Notes: generated by a model not told the origin, from the sequence alone. Positions 1 through 9,929 are shown, numbered from the stretch's first letter. The stretch: 64,000 nucleotides of DNA from Bdellovibrio sp. 22V (GCF_030169785.1 NZ_CP125854.1:1364001-1428000); one strand, 5' to 3'. Numbers and translations: made by a program.

Positions 1-176
1 ATTTTTTTAAAGAGCAACTGTCCGCCCCCGTCTAAAAAGACCCACGTGCGAAAGCACGCACGCCGAAAAAATGCGCTCGGAAAGACTTCGAAGAGTGTTG
101 CACTTCGATACAAAATCGACTTTTTGTTTATAGCCTTTTTCTTGATTCGAATAATCTGACTCTACTGGGGGAATAA

Positions 177-572
177 ATGAATGCGAAAGATCTTATCAGC
201 AGAGCTGGCGACCTTTTCAATCAAGCTACTAGCTTAGGTAATAACAAAACCCTCTTAGGCGCCGGGGCCATTCTCATGGCGTTAGCCATCTTTCAGATGA
301 AAAAGGACAAAGAACAAAAAACACCGAAGGAGAGCGAGCCAGCGGTCGTTTTTTCAGTCCCAGGAGTCGGACCGAACCCTTTTGCGCGAGAAGAGCCCGT
401 GGTTTTGACTCAGGACCCTCAGGTGCAAATCCTCGCGGATGAAACAAATGAACTGAAAAAAGAAAATCGCATTCTAATCAACTCAATCAAAGGCCCGTCT
501 TTCTCTGAATGTCGCAAGACGACCGCAGGGAAGGAGATCGCCGCGACACCGACAGAAAGCAATAACACGTGA
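177..572 (+). CDS. Hypothetical membrane-anchored small protein
   Basis: A 131-residue protein I do not recognise. Residues about 25-41 form one hydrophobic stretch (TLLGAGAILMALAIFQM) followed by a run of Lys/Glu, which suggests a single membrane segment with a polar, Pro- and Glu-rich C-terminal part. The start ATG follows GGGGGAATAA, an acceptable ribosome-binding site. The gene faces the downstream amidohydrolase gene tail to tail, with only 18 bases between the two stops. A short CGTGC-GAAA-GCACG hairpin lies at 45-58 in the upstream leader. No catalytic motif is visible; the function is unknown. Confidence 0.6.
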   Translation: MNAKDLISRAGDLFNQATSLGNNKTLLGAGAILMALAIFQMKKDKEQKTPKESEPAVVFSVPGVGPNPFAREEPVVLTQDPQVQILADETNELKKENRILINSIKGPSFSECRKTTAGKEIAATPTESNNT

Positions 573-590
573 GATTTCATCTGAGACGTC

Positions 591-2531
591 TTATGGATCG
601 CGCGGGGTGCGCTGATATTGTAACTCTTCCCGCTCTTCTATTCCCAGACGAGGAACCACCTGCATGGAGTCCACTTTCGCAAAGATGGTTTGTCCTTCTT
701 TGATCGTCTCCAGCACGAAAATATCTTTGATGGTCGTAGGATTCACTTTCAAAGGGTTCGCCGAAAGAATCGCAAAGTCCGCCATTTTCCCGGGCCGGAT
801 CGAACCCTTTACTTCTTCTTCAAAATAAAGATACGCTCCGCCCAAGGTCAGCGCTTTCAAAGACTCAAATGCGGAGATCCGCTCCCCGGGACCTAAAATT
901 TTTCCTGTGCGTGTTGTGCGATTTACGGCAGAGTCCATGAGTCGCATAGGATTAGGCGGAATCACCGGTGCATCGGAATGATTCGCTATTGTCATTTCTC
1001 GTCGCAAAGCCGAAGCCATCGGGCTGATTTTTGAAGCCCGCTCTAAGCCCAAAGTTTCAGACACATGCCAGTCACCCCAAAAGTAGGTGTGCGCGCTAAA
1101 AAAACTGGGCGTAATTCCTAATTGTTTCATTTTATCCAGTTGATCTTCACGCACGGTTTGCGCATGAATCATCACCGGGCGAAGATCTTTTTGTCCGTAT
1201 TTTTCCTGTGCCTTACGAACCGCTTCGATCATCATGTCGGCGGCGGCGTCCCCGTTACAATGAACAAAAACCTGAACGTCACTGCGATAAGCGGCATCCA
1301 ACCACTGATCGAGCTGATCTTGGGTCAAAATCGGAAATCCGCGATAGTCCGCTTTCTCACCGGCGGGAACTCGCAAGTACGGTTTCGAGAGATAGGCTGT
1401 TTTTCCTTGCGGAGATCCATCCTGCGTAATTTTAATTCCGCCCACCTTTAGTCGCCGATCGTAGATGCCCACGTTTTGCCGAGCTTGACCTTCGATAACG
1501 GGACTATTGAAAACTTCTTTCTGTGAATGATAACTCCACAGCTGCGGATTGTTTTCATATCCCGGAGGAAAATAATTTACGTCCAACTTTCTGCTGCCAT
1601 TCATGACGTCATTAAAATTCGTCCACTTCGGATAAGCCACAACATCCATTTTCAAACGATTTTGTTTTGCAGCTTCTCGCAATAAAGCCATGGTCCCTGG
1701 GAGCGTCTGTCCTTCTTGCGCCGTCGTGATCCCTTGACTCGCGTAATAGTTTTGCACGAAGTCCAACTTTGTTAAGTTATCCTCCATCGTGCCCGGAGGA
1801 ATTTTTGCGAAGAAGTTGAAGACCGCTTGTTCCTCGACGACTCCTGTTGGCAATCCTGTTGTTTTATCGAAAAGAATTCTTCCGCCCTCGGGAGCCTTAC
1901 TGCCTTTTTTAAATCCCGCCAGTTTCAACATCGCCGTATTTCCCACAGCAAGATGCCCTGAAGCATGAAGAATAAAAATAGGACGTGTCGTGGAAATACG
2001 ATCCAGATCCTTGGCTGTAGGATGCCTTCTTTCCTGCAACATCGAATCGTCATAACCGACAGCAAACGCCACTTGGCCTTCAGGGATTTTGGCGTCTTGA
2101 ATGTACGCTTGAACTTTTTTTACAATATCGTTGATGTTGCGAACGTCACCGACCGGCGGAGGACTTAAATCCGGCGTCCCCCATATACCGACATACGACC
2201 CAATGTGGGAGTGACCATCAACAAAACCCGGCACCATGGTTTTGCCTTTAAGATCCACCATTTTCGTGACAGGCCCGCGATACGGCTGCATTTGCTGTGT
2301 ATGGCCCATGGCCATAATTCTTCCGCGCGCAACAGCGACAGCTTGCACTGTGGGGTTGTCTTTTTCCATCGTGATAATGTCGCCATTGAAGTAAATAACT
2401 TCCGCTACGGATGGCATGGAAGCTTCGGTGAAACGACCTTGAATTTTTTCTTCTTCTTTCTTTTGAGACGAAGAACAGGCGGCGAGACCCACTAGAAAAA
2501 TCGCAAATATAGAAAACCGGATCAAAGACAT
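591..2531 (-). CDS. Amidohydrolase family 3 lipoprotein (YtcJ-like)
   Basis: A 646-residue metal-dependent hydrolase of the amidohydrolase superfamily. The N terminus is a lipoprotein signal with lipobox LAAC and Cys19, so the enzyme is probably anchored to a membrane facing the periplasm. The HxH metal motif lies in VDGHSHI at about 104-110. Later motifs include VHCNGDAA and NHSDAPV, which match the family's His and Asp metal ligands, and the composite beta-sandwich closes in the C-terminal GSIRPGKMADF segment. YtcJ-like enzymes hydrolyse amide or N-formyl bonds, but the substrate cannot be read from sequence. Most members are about 530-600 residues; the extra length is the lipoprotein leader and a C-terminal tail. 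Confidence 0.9.
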   Translation of the reverse strand: MSLIRFSIFAIFLVGLAACSSSQKKEEEKIQGRFTEASMPSVAEVIYFNGDIITMEKDNPTVQAVAVARGRIMAMGHTQQMQPYRGPVTKMVDLKGKTMVPGFVDGHSHIGSYVGIWGTPDLSPPPVGDVRNINDIVKKVQAYIQDAKIPEGQVAFAVGYDDSMLQERRHPTAKDLDRISTTRPIFILHASGHLAVGNTAMLKLAGFKKGSKAPEGGRILFDKTTGLPTGVVEEQAVFNFFAKIPPGTMEDNLTKLDFVQNYYASQGITTAQEGQTLPGTMALLREAAKQNRLKMDVVAYPKWTNFNDVMNGSRKLDVNYFPPGYENNPQLWSYHSQKEVFNSPVIEGQARQNVGIYDRRLKVGGIKITQDGSPQGKTAYLSKPYLRVPAGEKADYRGFPILTQDQLDQWLDAAYRSDVQVFVHCNGDAAADMMIEAVRKAQEKYGQKDLRPVMIHAQTVREDQLDKMKQLGITPSFFSAHTYFWGDWHVSETLGLERASKISPMASALRREMTIANHSDAPVIPPNPMRLMDSAVNRTTRTGKILGPGERISAFESLKALTLGGAYLYFEEEVKGSIRPGKMADFAILSANPLKVNPTTIKDIFVLETIKEGQTIFAKVDSMQVVPRLGIEEREELQYQRTPRDP

Positions 2532-2634
2532 AAAACCCCCGTTTCCTCAGCGTGACGAGAGTTTTAAAGTGCCTCAATAAAATAGAATTTCATTTGGTGA
2601 AAGTCACAGGCGACAAAATGCCAAATACCAAAAA

Positions 2635-4347
2635 CTACAGCGCCACTGGCCACGTGGCTTTTAGGGTGTACTTTCCATTCTTTGGCTCGATCCGCAATTT
2701 CAGATTCTGATTCAACCAGCGAACAATCATCTCTTGCTCAGAGCTGGACATTTCAGGATTCAAGAAACGGAAATCAAACTGCGAAAGAGGCAGGCTTAAG
2801 TTCATCGACTTTTCATCGCCCTTGCTATTTTCAATCTCCAAAGCAATCGTTGCGAAGCCGGATTTTTTATTAGGCTCCTGCACTTCAAAACGCACGCGCG
2901 AACCTTCGTCGAAAAACCCTTTCCACTCTTCATCTGACATATCGACTTCAAGAAAGCGCTCGACCATTTTGAAATCCGGTGAATGCGAAAGAATGTAAGA
3001 CTGAAACACTGTCGCTAGAACCGACCAATCATATGAAATAGGCAACGTGCAATGCATGCCTTGCGGAAGATCGACGACGCGAATATTTTTGCTGTCGATC
3101 TTCATTTCTTTGTTTTGCAGTTTCTGTGAATTGAGTTCAAAGGGCACCGCGGGATCTTGATTAGTTGCATAGATCAAAACCGGCTGCTCGACTTGCTTGT
3201 AGAACTTCCAGAAATCATTCACGGCCCAGAAATCACCACTGTCTTTCATTCCCGGAGGCAACTGGACTTTCGAAATATAAGAAAGACCCCCGTGATAGGT
3301 GCGCGTGATTTCAGAGATAACTTTTGAAAGATACGCGAAGCTGTCATAAGTCAGCAACGCCGGGATCTTTTTATTCAGCCCCTCAAGACGTTGACGTCCC
3401 CAAAAATCGACGAAAGCCGCTTTCACACCGCCCGCTTGCGTGAGGGATTGCATGGTACTTTGCAAATTCACGACCGGACACAGCGCTGTAAAACTGCGAA
3501 TCAAAGGACGCGACGACGGCGAATTGAATTTATTCAAAAGCGACGAGTACAAAACCCCATGACCACCTAAGCTGATTCCGAAAATATGCACGCTGTCGAC
3601 CAAGCTCGAAAGAGGCTCGTTGGAATCCGTCAGCAACTTCGCAACGAGAATATTCTGAATGCCTTCGTCATAACCGCCGAAAGAAAACTGATTGTTATTC
3701 GCCACAAAATCGGGGCTGGTCATATTCTCGAGCATCAGGACGTTGAACGGCCCTTGTTCGAAAAGCATCATCAGCCAGGCCCGTTCCGGTTTGAAGTCCT
3801 CAATGCTCGAAAAAATTCCAAGACGAACGATCACAAGAGGACGTCTTTTCATGTCCCCTTTTAATGCCAGCAATCCCTTCAGTTTGACGTTCCCAGGAAG
3901 ATTCACCACCACCCGACGCAAAAAAGGATGCGCCTGCGGTTGGTACTTCATCGTCATCATACCCATCACGTTTGCGAAATAACCGTTGTCACCGGTTTCG
4001 ATTTCAGAGCGGCACTCCTGAAAGTATTTCTGCATCAAAGCGCCTTGCAGCTGTGGCGAGGACGCCAGACGAGAATCCATCATGCGACCTTTCCATACGT
4101 GAGGCGCGCACTGGGCGCTCATCAATTTGGGCTCTCCGCGCGGAATCCAACTCAAGACATTTTCGAATAAGAAGTTAAGGGGGCCAGGATAACGCCCTGG
4201 GCTGTCAGACAATAGTGGAGATTCTTCATCAGGGAAGCTAATGCGAGAGCTGCTAAACTGCTCCATAAAAGCCCGCTGCGGGTTCGAAGCGAAGGCCGAA
4301 AAACTTAAAAAAATGAAGCTGATAGAGAGTGACCACGACCGAAGCAT
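2635..4347 (-). CDS. Secreted alpha/beta hydrolase
   Basis: A 570-residue protein with an N-terminal signal peptide (about residues 1-21, ending AFA-S). The nucleophile elbow GISLGG places the likely catalytic Ser at 259. A later Asp in ATNQDPAVPF and a His in GMHCTLP have the right order for the acid and base of the triad. Around 150 residues before the fold and about 120 after it have no recognised domain. It probably acts as an esterase or peptidase in the periplasm or outside the cell; the substrate is unknown. It diverges from the Glu dehydrogenase gene, sharing a promoter region of about 110 bases. Confidence 0.75.
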   Translation of the reverse strand: MLRSWSLSISFIFLSFSAFASNPQRAFMEQFSSSRISFPDEESPLLSDSPGRYPGPLNFLFENVLSWIPRGEPKLMSAQCAPHVWKGRMMDSRLASSPQLQGALMQKYFQECRSEIETGDNGYFANVMGMMTMKYQPQAHPFLRRVVVNLPGNVKLKGLLALKGDMKRRPLVIVRLGIFSSIEDFKPERAWLMMLFEQGPFNVLMLENMTSPDFVANNNQFSFGGYDEGIQNILVAKLLTDSNEPLSSLVDSVHIFGISLGGHGVLYSSLLNKFNSPSSRPLIRSFTALCPVVNLQSTMQSLTQAGGVKAAFVDFWGRQRLEGLNKKIPALLTYDSFAYLSKVISEITRTYHGGLSYISKVQLPPGMKDSGDFWAVNDFWKFYKQVEQPVLIYATNQDPAVPFELNSQKLQNKEMKIDSKNIRVVDLPQGMHCTLPISYDWSVLATVFQSYILSHSPDFKMVERFLEVDMSDEEWKGFFDEGSRVRFEVQEPNKKSGFATIALEIENSKGDEKSMNLSLPLSQFDFRFLNPEMSSSEQEMIVRWLNQNLKLRIEPKNGKYTLKATWPVAL

Positions 4348-4458
4348 AGGCCCTTATTGTGGTGGAAAAGAACCACTGAGTCATCACCTTTTTCCAGAGT
4401 GACTTTGAGTATTTACTTCATTAGACTTCACTCGTGTATTTTTAAGGAGACACAAATC

Positions 4459-5733
4459 ATGGAACACAAGATAGAGCCCTTGTATGACGGGCCTCTTTTC
4501 AGAAACGCTATTCAAACTCTCGAAGAAGCGGCAAAAATTATTAACTGTGACCCTAACGTACTTGAGCGTCTAAAAAGACCTCGTCGCGCGATCACGGTTT
4601 CTGTTCCCGTTCGTATGGATGACTACAGCGTTAAAGTTTTCACTGGCTACCGCGTGCAATACTCTCCAACATTGGGCCCTTACAAGGGCGGTATCCGTTA
4701 TCACCAAAACGTAGACCTTTCTGAAGTTGTCGGCCTTGCAGCTTTGATGACTTTCAAAAACTCTGTTCTTGGTCTTCCTTTGGGTGGCGCGAAAGGTGGT
4801 ATCACTGTGGATCCCACAAAACTTTCTCGCACTGAAAAACAAAATCTGACTCGTCGTTATGCTTCTGAAATTGCTCCTTTCGTAGGACCAACTAAAGACA
4901 TTCCAGCTCCGGACGTGGGCACAGACCCGCAAACAATGGCTTGGTTCATGGACACTTACTCGCAAGAGCAAGGTGGCTACGCACAACCAGGTGTTGTGAC
5001 TGGTAAGCCAGTAGAGATCGGTGGATCTTTAGGTCGTAACCACGCAACAGGTTTGGGTGTTGTTTACGTCGCGGAAAAAGCCTTCGAAGTGAACAACATG
5101 AGCATGAAGGGCGCTTCCATCGCTATTCAAGGTTTCGGTAACGTAGGATCTTTCGCTGCGAAATTCGCTCACGAACGTGGCGCGCGCATCGTTGCTGTGT
5201 CTGACGTTTCTGGCGGTATCTTCAATGGCGACGGTCTTGATATCCCTGAAGTTTTGGAATACGTGAAAGCTCACAAATTCTTGAAGGGCTATCCCAAAGC
5301 GCAACCAATCAGCAATGAAGAATTGCTTGAAGTGAAATGTGACGCTCTTTTCCCGTGTGCTCTTGAGAACCAAATCGACACGCACAACGCTGAAAAAATC
5401 CAAGCAAAAATCATCGTTGAAGGTGCGAATGGTCCTGTAACAAACGCAGCGACAAAAATTCTTACTAAACGTGGCGTTTTCATCGCTCCAGACGTTATCG
5501 CGAATGGTGGCGGCGTGATCGTGTCTTACTTTGAATGGGTTCAAGACATCACTTCGTTCTTCTGGGACGAAGATGAAGTCAACGGCCGCTTGAAAGGCAT
5601 CATCACAAAAGCATTCGATAAAGGTTATGCTCTTTCTAAAGAGAAAAATGTCGATATGAGATCTGCTGCAATGGCGGTTTCTATTCAACGTCTTGAGAAA
5701 GCAATGCTTCTCAGAGGCCTTTACCCTCGCTAA
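4459..5733 (+). CDS. gdhA: Glu/Leu/Phe/Val dehydrogenase (glutamate dehydrogenase)
   Basis: A 424-residue NAD(P)-dependent dehydrogenase that interconverts glutamate and 2-oxoglutarate plus ammonia in the cytosol. The substrate and catalytic lysines are seen in GPYKGGIRY (K76), MTFK (K100) and PLGGAKGGI (K112), followed by PAPDVGT. The Rossmann domain carries the dinucleotide motif GFGNVGS. The open frame extends 34 codons upstream, but the ATG at 4459 is chosen because it follows TAAGGAGA at good spacing and the upstream residues do not look like the family. The stop overlaps the pyrD start by one base (TAATG), so the two genes are translationally coupled. The cofactor preference (NAD or NADP) is not settled. 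Confidence 0.95.
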   Translation: MEHKIEPLYDGPLFRNAIQTLEEAAKIINCDPNVLERLKRPRRAITVSVPVRMDDYSVKVFTGYRVQYSPTLGPYKGGIRYHQNVDLSEVVGLAALMTFKNSVLGLPLGGAKGGITVDPTKLSRTEKQNLTRRYASEIAPFVGPTKDIPAPDVGTDPQTMAWFMDTYSQEQGGYAQPGVVTGKPVEIGGSLGRNHATGLGVVYVAEKAFEVNNMSMKGASIAIQGFGNVGSFAAKFAHERGARIVAVSDVSGGIFNGDGLDIPEVLEYVKAHKFLKGYPKAQPISNEELLEVKCDALFPCALENQIDTHNAEKIQAKIIVEGANGPVTNAATKILTKRGVFIAPDVIANGGGVIVSYFEWVQDITSFFWDEDEVNGRLKGIITKAFDKGYALSKEKNVDMRSAAMAVSIQRLEKAMLLRGLYPR

Positions 5734-6719
5734 TGAACAAGCCTTGGTTACTTTTACCACCCCAGTGGGCTCACGATCTGAGCTCACTGGCGTTACCTCT
5801 GTACTCTCTTATTCACGGAAGAAAAACTCCGCAGTGGAAAAGCTTCACGTGGAAAGATCTTTATTTTCCTAATCCCCTTGGCATCGCGGGCGGCGTCGAT
5901 AAGAACGCCGAACATCTGAAAGAATGGTGGGCACTTGGTTGCGGCTTCGTTGAAGTCGGCACTGTCACACCGTTAGCGCAGACTCCGAATCCAGGAAAGA
6001 TCATGGATCGTGATCTGAGACTGCAGGCGATGTGGAACAAGATGGGTTTTCCAAGTGATGGCGCGGACGACACGTTTTACAATCTTGCCTCTTATGCTCC
6101 GAACTATCGCACACCGATTTTCGTGAACATCGGAAAGAACCGTTACACTCCCAACAACAAAGCTGTCGACGACTACATCACGTTGGTGGATAAGTTCCGT
6201 CCTTTTGCGGATGCCTATGTTGTGAATATCTCAAGCCCCAATACCAAGGGACTTCGCGATCTTCAGAACAAAGACAATCTGCGATCTCTGATCGGTCCCA
6301 TCGTGGACCGCGTTTCGCATTTTGAACCTACGCCGGTGCTAGTGAAACTTTCCCCCGATATGGGTGAAGAAGCCTTGGCGGAAACAGTTTTGCACTGCCA
6401 AGAGTTGGGTGTTGATGGCTTCGTGTTAACAAACACAACTTTATCTCGCCCACAAGGCTGTCGCTTCCCTGCCGAAGGAGGACTTTCGGGTGCTCCATTA
6501 AAACAACTTTCGCAGCGCGCATTGCAAGTGGCTGTTGAAAGCTTAGGCAAAAAGCGTGAGGGGATGCTTTTAGTCAGCGTTGGAGGAGTGCTAACTCCTG
6601 AAGATGTCTTTGAAAGATTGCAAATGGGCGCAGATCTTGTTCAAATTTATTCTGCACTTGTTTTCCACGGTCCGGGATTTTTCCACGACGTGGCAAGAAG
6701 GTATAATGACGGACGATAG
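5733..6719 (+). CDS. pyrD: Dihydroorotate dehydrogenase (quinone), class 2
   Basis: A 328-residue FMN enzyme oxidising dihydroorotate to orotate with quinone as acceptor, in pyrimidine synthesis. Class 2 features are the N-terminal helical segment before the barrel, the NPLGIAGGVDKNAE motif (about residues 49-62), VNISSPNTKGLRDLQ with the catalytic Ser region, LVKLSPD, and the FMN phosphate site SVGGV near the C terminus. It starts inside the gdhA stop codon and its last 14 bases overlap the next gene, so it is part of a tight forward operon. It is somewhat short of the typical 336-350 residues but no core motif is missing. Confidence 0.95.
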   Translation: MNKPWLLLPPQWAHDLSSLALPLYSLIHGRKTPQWKSFTWKDLYFPNPLGIAGGVDKNAEHLKEWWALGCGFVEVGTVTPLAQTPNPGKIMDRDLRLQAMWNKMGFPSDGADDTFYNLASYAPNYRTPIFVNIGKNRYTPNNKAVDDYITLVDKFRPFADAYVVNISSPNTKGLRDLQNKDNLRSLIGPIVDRVSHFEPTPVLVKLSPDMGEEALAETVLHCQELGVDGFVLTNTTLSRPQGCRFPAEGGLSGAPLKQLSQRALQVAVESLGKKREGMLLVSVGGVLTPEDVFERLQMGADLVQIYSALVFHGPGFFHDVARRYNDGR

Positions 6720-7167
6720 CGCAGTAGAGACAAAACCTAAAAAGTCGAAGATCCGCAAGGGCCATTGGATTCCTGTGGTCGCTGGCTTTTTGCGCAAAGA
6801 TGGCAAAATCCTCGTCGGCCAACGCCCTGAGAACAACTCTTTGGCAGGCCAATGGGAATTCCCCGGCGGCAAAATTGAGAACGGCGAAACTCCTGAAGAA
6901 GCGCTAGCTCGCGAATTAAATGAAGAATTAGGAATCGAAGCTGACGTCGGTGAACTGAAGCTTGCTTGTACACACTCTTACGGAGATGTAGGGATTCTCA
7001 TATTGTTTTATGAAATCCTATACTGGAAGGGCGAGCCTCGGGCAAAGCACCACATGATGTTAGAGTGGATTCACCCCGAAGAACTTAAGCAACGGAATAT
7101 TCCTGAGGCCAATCGCAAAATCCTTCACAAGATTTACAAAGCCCTAGGACTTGAATGGCGAAAATAA
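6706..7167 (+). CDS. mutT: MutT-type Nudix hydrolase (8-oxo-dGTP diphosphatase-like)
   Basis: A 153-residue Nudix protein. The full Nudix box runs from about residue 55 to 77 (GGKIENGE through REL and EELGI), and the preceding LAGQWEFPGG is typical of MutT, which removes oxidised dGTP from the nucleotide pool. The C terminus (HHMMLEW, IPEANRKIL) also fits MutT. The ATG at 6706 is preferred over an in-frame start at 6604, which would lie deep inside pyrD. With this start the gene overlaps pyrD by 14 bases and the next gene by 13, so all three are probably co-transcribed. The exact substrate is inferred. Confidence 0.88.
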   Translation: MTDDSAVETKPKKSKIRKGHWIPVVAGFLRKDGKILVGQRPENNSLAGQWEFPGGKIENGETPEEALARELNEELGIEADVGELKLACTHSYGDVGILILFYEILYWKGEPRAKHHMMLEWIHPEELKQRNIPEANRKILHKIYKALGLEWRK

Positions 7168-8267
7168 TTCTCGTAAGCAAACATGTGAACGCGACTTCGT
7201 GGCAGCTGGCGCAAGCTCTAAGAGCTCAGCAACACGAGGTGGTTCTGCTTACGAGCTATGGTGAAACTCCCCGCGATACCAGCGGCATTGAGTTCATGGG
7301 TTATTTCAAACGCTGGAGCGCCCTTGAAGGCCTGCGCATCATTCCCGGTCTTTTTGGATTACAACCGCAAATTCTGCATATTCTTTTAGATGATGACCGT
7401 ATGAATCCGGCCCAAATCATCCTGTCGATGTTCGCAAAATCTCATCCGAGCTGTGTTTTGACGACGTCTCTTCTTAACATTCGTTATGGGCTGACCCGCA
7501 GAAATCCTGTGCGCTATTTGATTGAAGAAAGCGATATTGTCACCTGCCCGACTGTTGAAGCCCTGGGACAATTAAGAGGATTGGATGTTCGCTCCAATCG
7601 CCAGGGGCGTGGTATTCTGCCTCCTGTTTTGGATCTGAAATCCGCGCAAGAGCAAAATCTTTTCGACGCTGAAGAAGAAGCTCTGTTCATCGAAAGCCTT
7701 GAAAAAACTCCTTATGTCGTTGTGCCTTTTCGTGAAACGGATTTTAACTCTGAAAGCGACAGCTTTATTCGCATCCGTACACTTGCGCAAAAGTATAAAG
7801 TTGTTCTTTGGGGCTCTTACGCGCACTGGACTTTACGAGACCGCAAAAAATTTGCGGCCTGGATGGAAGAGTTCCAATGCGGCGGGCGCTGGACTGTGAC
7901 GGGAACTCTAACCGAAAACTTAGGTCATCTGCTTTTGGAAAAGAGCACTGCTTTCGTCTTGGCGGGACAGACTCTGACCCCGGTTGAAATGACGGAATAT
8001 TATATGCGCGCGATTCATTCGCACGCTGTTTTGATTCTCGACTCCAAACAAACGAGCGTTCACTCCGATCTTTGGAAAAACGCCGTGAACTGCTGGGTGC
8101 TCAACCACCATCACTTGCAAAAAGACCTGGTCAAACTTCTGGCGAAACCGCATTTGAAGTTGCCGGAAAACCTTTCGGAGCAATTGGCGGAAGATCGCCA
8201 CCTTATTGATTCGTCTTTGAACGAACTCAATCGTCTGTACAACAAGGCTTTAAATCATTTAAGATAA
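7155..8267 (+). CDS. Glycosyltransferase-like protein, divergent
   Basis: A 370-residue cytosolic protein. The N terminus (AKIILVSKHVNATSWQLAQAL) looks like the first Rossmann strand and helix of a GT-B glycosyltransferase. The second half has PYVVVPF, WGSYAHWTLRD and a segment resembling the domain-2 EMTEYYMRAI region of the family. Clear donor-binding motifs (EX7E) are weak, so the call rests largely on fold-like features and its position next to a genuine group 4 glycosyltransferase. It overlaps mutT by 13 bases and precedes the next gene by 6. It could be a partner or inactive paralogue of the following enzyme. Confidence 0.6.
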   Translation: MAKIILVSKHVNATSWQLAQALRAQQHEVVLLTSYGETPRDTSGIEFMGYFKRWSALEGLRIIPGLFGLQPQILHILLDDDRMNPAQIILSMFAKSHPSCVLTTSLLNIRYGLTRRNPVRYLIEESDIVTCPTVEALGQLRGLDVRSNRQGRGILPPVLDLKSAQEQNLFDAEEEALFIESLEKTPYVVVPFRETDFNSESDSFIRIRTLAQKYKVVLWGSYAHWTLRDRKKFAAWMEEFQCGGRWTVTGTLTENLGHLLLEKSTAFVLAGQTLTPVEMTEYYMRAIHSHAVLILDSKQTSVHSDLWKNAVNCWVLNHHHLQKDLVKLLAKPHLKLPENLSEQLAEDRHLIDSSLNELNRLYNKALNHLR

Positions 8268-8273
8268 TCGGGT

Positions 8274-9533
8274 ATGGCCAAAAAATCCCGGCTTCCAGAA
8301 ACATTGAATATTTGTCTGACGTCGCATCGTTTTCCGATTTTAAGTCGCGCGACGGATCATGGTTTTCTGTGGCCGATTGCCCGCGGTCTTGCGCGCGAAG
8401 GACATAAAGTCACCGTTCTCGCGGCGACCTCTCCCCTAAAAAAAGCTGAAGTGGTTCGTGACGGCGTTAAAGTTTTTTACCTGCATGAAGGCGCCAAAAA
8501 TTTTTCGCACATGAGTTTTCAAATGGCTGTGCGCCAGCGTTTCGCGCAACTTCACAAAGAAGATCCTTTTCATATCGTTCATAGTATCGATAAATCAGGC
8601 TTCCGCATTGGCACGCGCAAGAATGCTTTGAAAGTCGCGATGGCTTACGACGTGGAAGCGACGCAAATGTCACAGCTCTTCGCTATTCGCGCGATGAAGC
8701 AGGACAACTTAAGCAGTATGCTTACAACCGCGATTGCGACGACATACAAATTTCTTACGACTTATTACGGTGGCGACCGCCGCTTGCTGACGACCGCTGA
8801 CGGAATCTTCGTCACGAATCCGGAACAAAGAATTATTCTGGAAAGATACTATCTTTATCCGGACTATCACACGTACACGGTGCCTTACGGAATTGAACTT
8901 GGCGACCTTACTCCAAAAGAAAAATCTTTGGAGCTTCGTAAGCAATTGGGCATTCCTGAAAATGCTCACGTCGCTGTGACCATTTCAGATATGACGGAAG
9001 TGCAAGAGATCTTGCCTTTGCTGAAAGCGTTTGAAAAAGTTGCGATCAAAAAGCCTAACAGTTATTTGATCGTCGTCGGCAACGGGCCGAAGTTCCGCGA
9101 TATCGAATTTAACGTTCTGAACCTGGCTTTGGGAAATCGCGTGGTCATGACCGGCGCCGTTCCTTCTGCTGAGATCGAGGACTATATCGTTTTGGGGGAT
9201 GTTTTCGTGAACATGGGCTCCCGAACGACCGGTTTTGAACCCTCCACTTTAGAGGCCATGGCCCAAAAGAAAGTGGTTTTAGGCTCCGAAGTATCGCCGA
9301 TTGCTAATATTATTGAAGACGGTCGTGATGGATTCCTGCTTAGACCCGCGGACGTAGACTCTATGAGCAATCTTTTGGTCGAAATCTTCTCTGGAACGAT
9401 GCCCGCCGAAGAAATTGGCGAACGCGCGCGCCAAAAGGTTGTAGACCTCTTCGATACGCCTAAAATGGTCCAGGCGACCCTTGATGCCTACCGTAAAATC
9501 CTTCTCAATACTGGGTTCTATAAGAAGCATTGA
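8274..9533 (+). CDS. Glycosyltransferase family 4 protein
   Basis: A 419-residue GT-B retaining glycosyltransferase. The acceptor-side domain begins NICLTSHRFPI and contains a His/Gly-rich loop typical of the family. The donor domain has LIVVGNGP at about 261-268, and the EX7E-like sequence FEPSTLEAMAQKKVVLGSE, followed by ANIIEDGRDGFLL. It should transfer a nucleotide-sugar residue to a cell-surface glycan or lipid at the inner face of the cytoplasmic membrane. It sits 6 bases after the preceding glycosyltransferase-like gene, and the pair probably acts on the same glycan, which is not known. Confidence 0.88.
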   Translation: MAKKSRLPETLNICLTSHRFPILSRATDHGFLWPIARGLAREGHKVTVLAATSPLKKAEVVRDGVKVFYLHEGAKNFSHMSFQMAVRQRFAQLHKEDPFHIVHSIDKSGFRIGTRKNALKVAMAYDVEATQMSQLFAIRAMKQDNLSSMLTTAIATTYKFLTTYYGGDRRLLTTADGIFVTNPEQRIILERYYLYPDYHTYTVPYGIELGDLTPKEKSLELRKQLGIPENAHVAVTISDMTEVQEILPLLKAFEKVAIKKPNSYLIVVGNGPKFRDIEFNVLNLALGNRVVMTGAVPSAEIEDYIVLGDVFVNMGSRTTGFEPSTLEAMAQKKVVLGSEVSPIANIIEDGRDGFLLRPADVDSMSNLLVEIFSGTMPAEEIGERARQKVVDLFDTPKMVQATLDAYRKILLNTGFYKKH

Positions 9534-9636
9534 GTTAAAGTATTGAAAAGTGGTGGTCAGGCCTCCGCAGTTCTGTATAATCGGGAGTGTTATCAATACT
9601 TTAAGGGGCTGCCGTCAGAGCTGAAGGAAGCACATA

Positions 9637-9927
9637 ATGACTAAAGCGGATTTGATTAATTTAATCTCTGAAAAAGCCGGTATCACTCGCGTGAAAGCGG
9701 AAACTGTGGTGAACACCATTTTTGATTCTATGGTGGAGGCCCTTATGCGTGACGACCGTATCGAGATCCGTGGCTTCGGTTCATTTGTGAATCGTCAGTA
9801 CGGTGCTTATAAAGGACGCAATCCTCGTACGGGTGAAATCATCAACGTGGATGAAAAGAAACTTCCGTTTTTCAAAGTCGGAAAAGAACTTAAAGAAGAC
9901 ATCAATAACGGGCCTAAAAAGGCGTAA
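9637..9927 (+). CDS. HU/IHF family DNA-binding protein
   Basis: A 96-residue nucleoid protein. It opens with TKADLINLISEKAG, has the GFGSF turn at about 47-51 and the arm sequence RNPRTGE that inserts into the minor groove and bends DNA. The combination with EIRGFGSF and KVGKEL resembles IHF more than HU, but the two cannot be firmly separated here. It has its own leader, with AAGGAAGCACATA before the ATG, and is followed at once by a strong terminator, so it is transcribed as a single gene or as the last one of a run. Confidence 0.93.
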   Translation: MTKADLINLISEKAGITRVKAETVVNTIFDSMVEALMRDDRIEIRGFGSFVNRQYGAYKGRNPRTGEIINVDEKKLPFFKVGKELKEDINNGPKKA

Positions 9928-9929
9928 AA

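Noticed and set aside
5029-5787. Long antisense frame (252 codons) over gdhA
   Set aside because: It is antisense to a fully conserved dehydrogenase and shows no signal, domain or ribosome-binding site.
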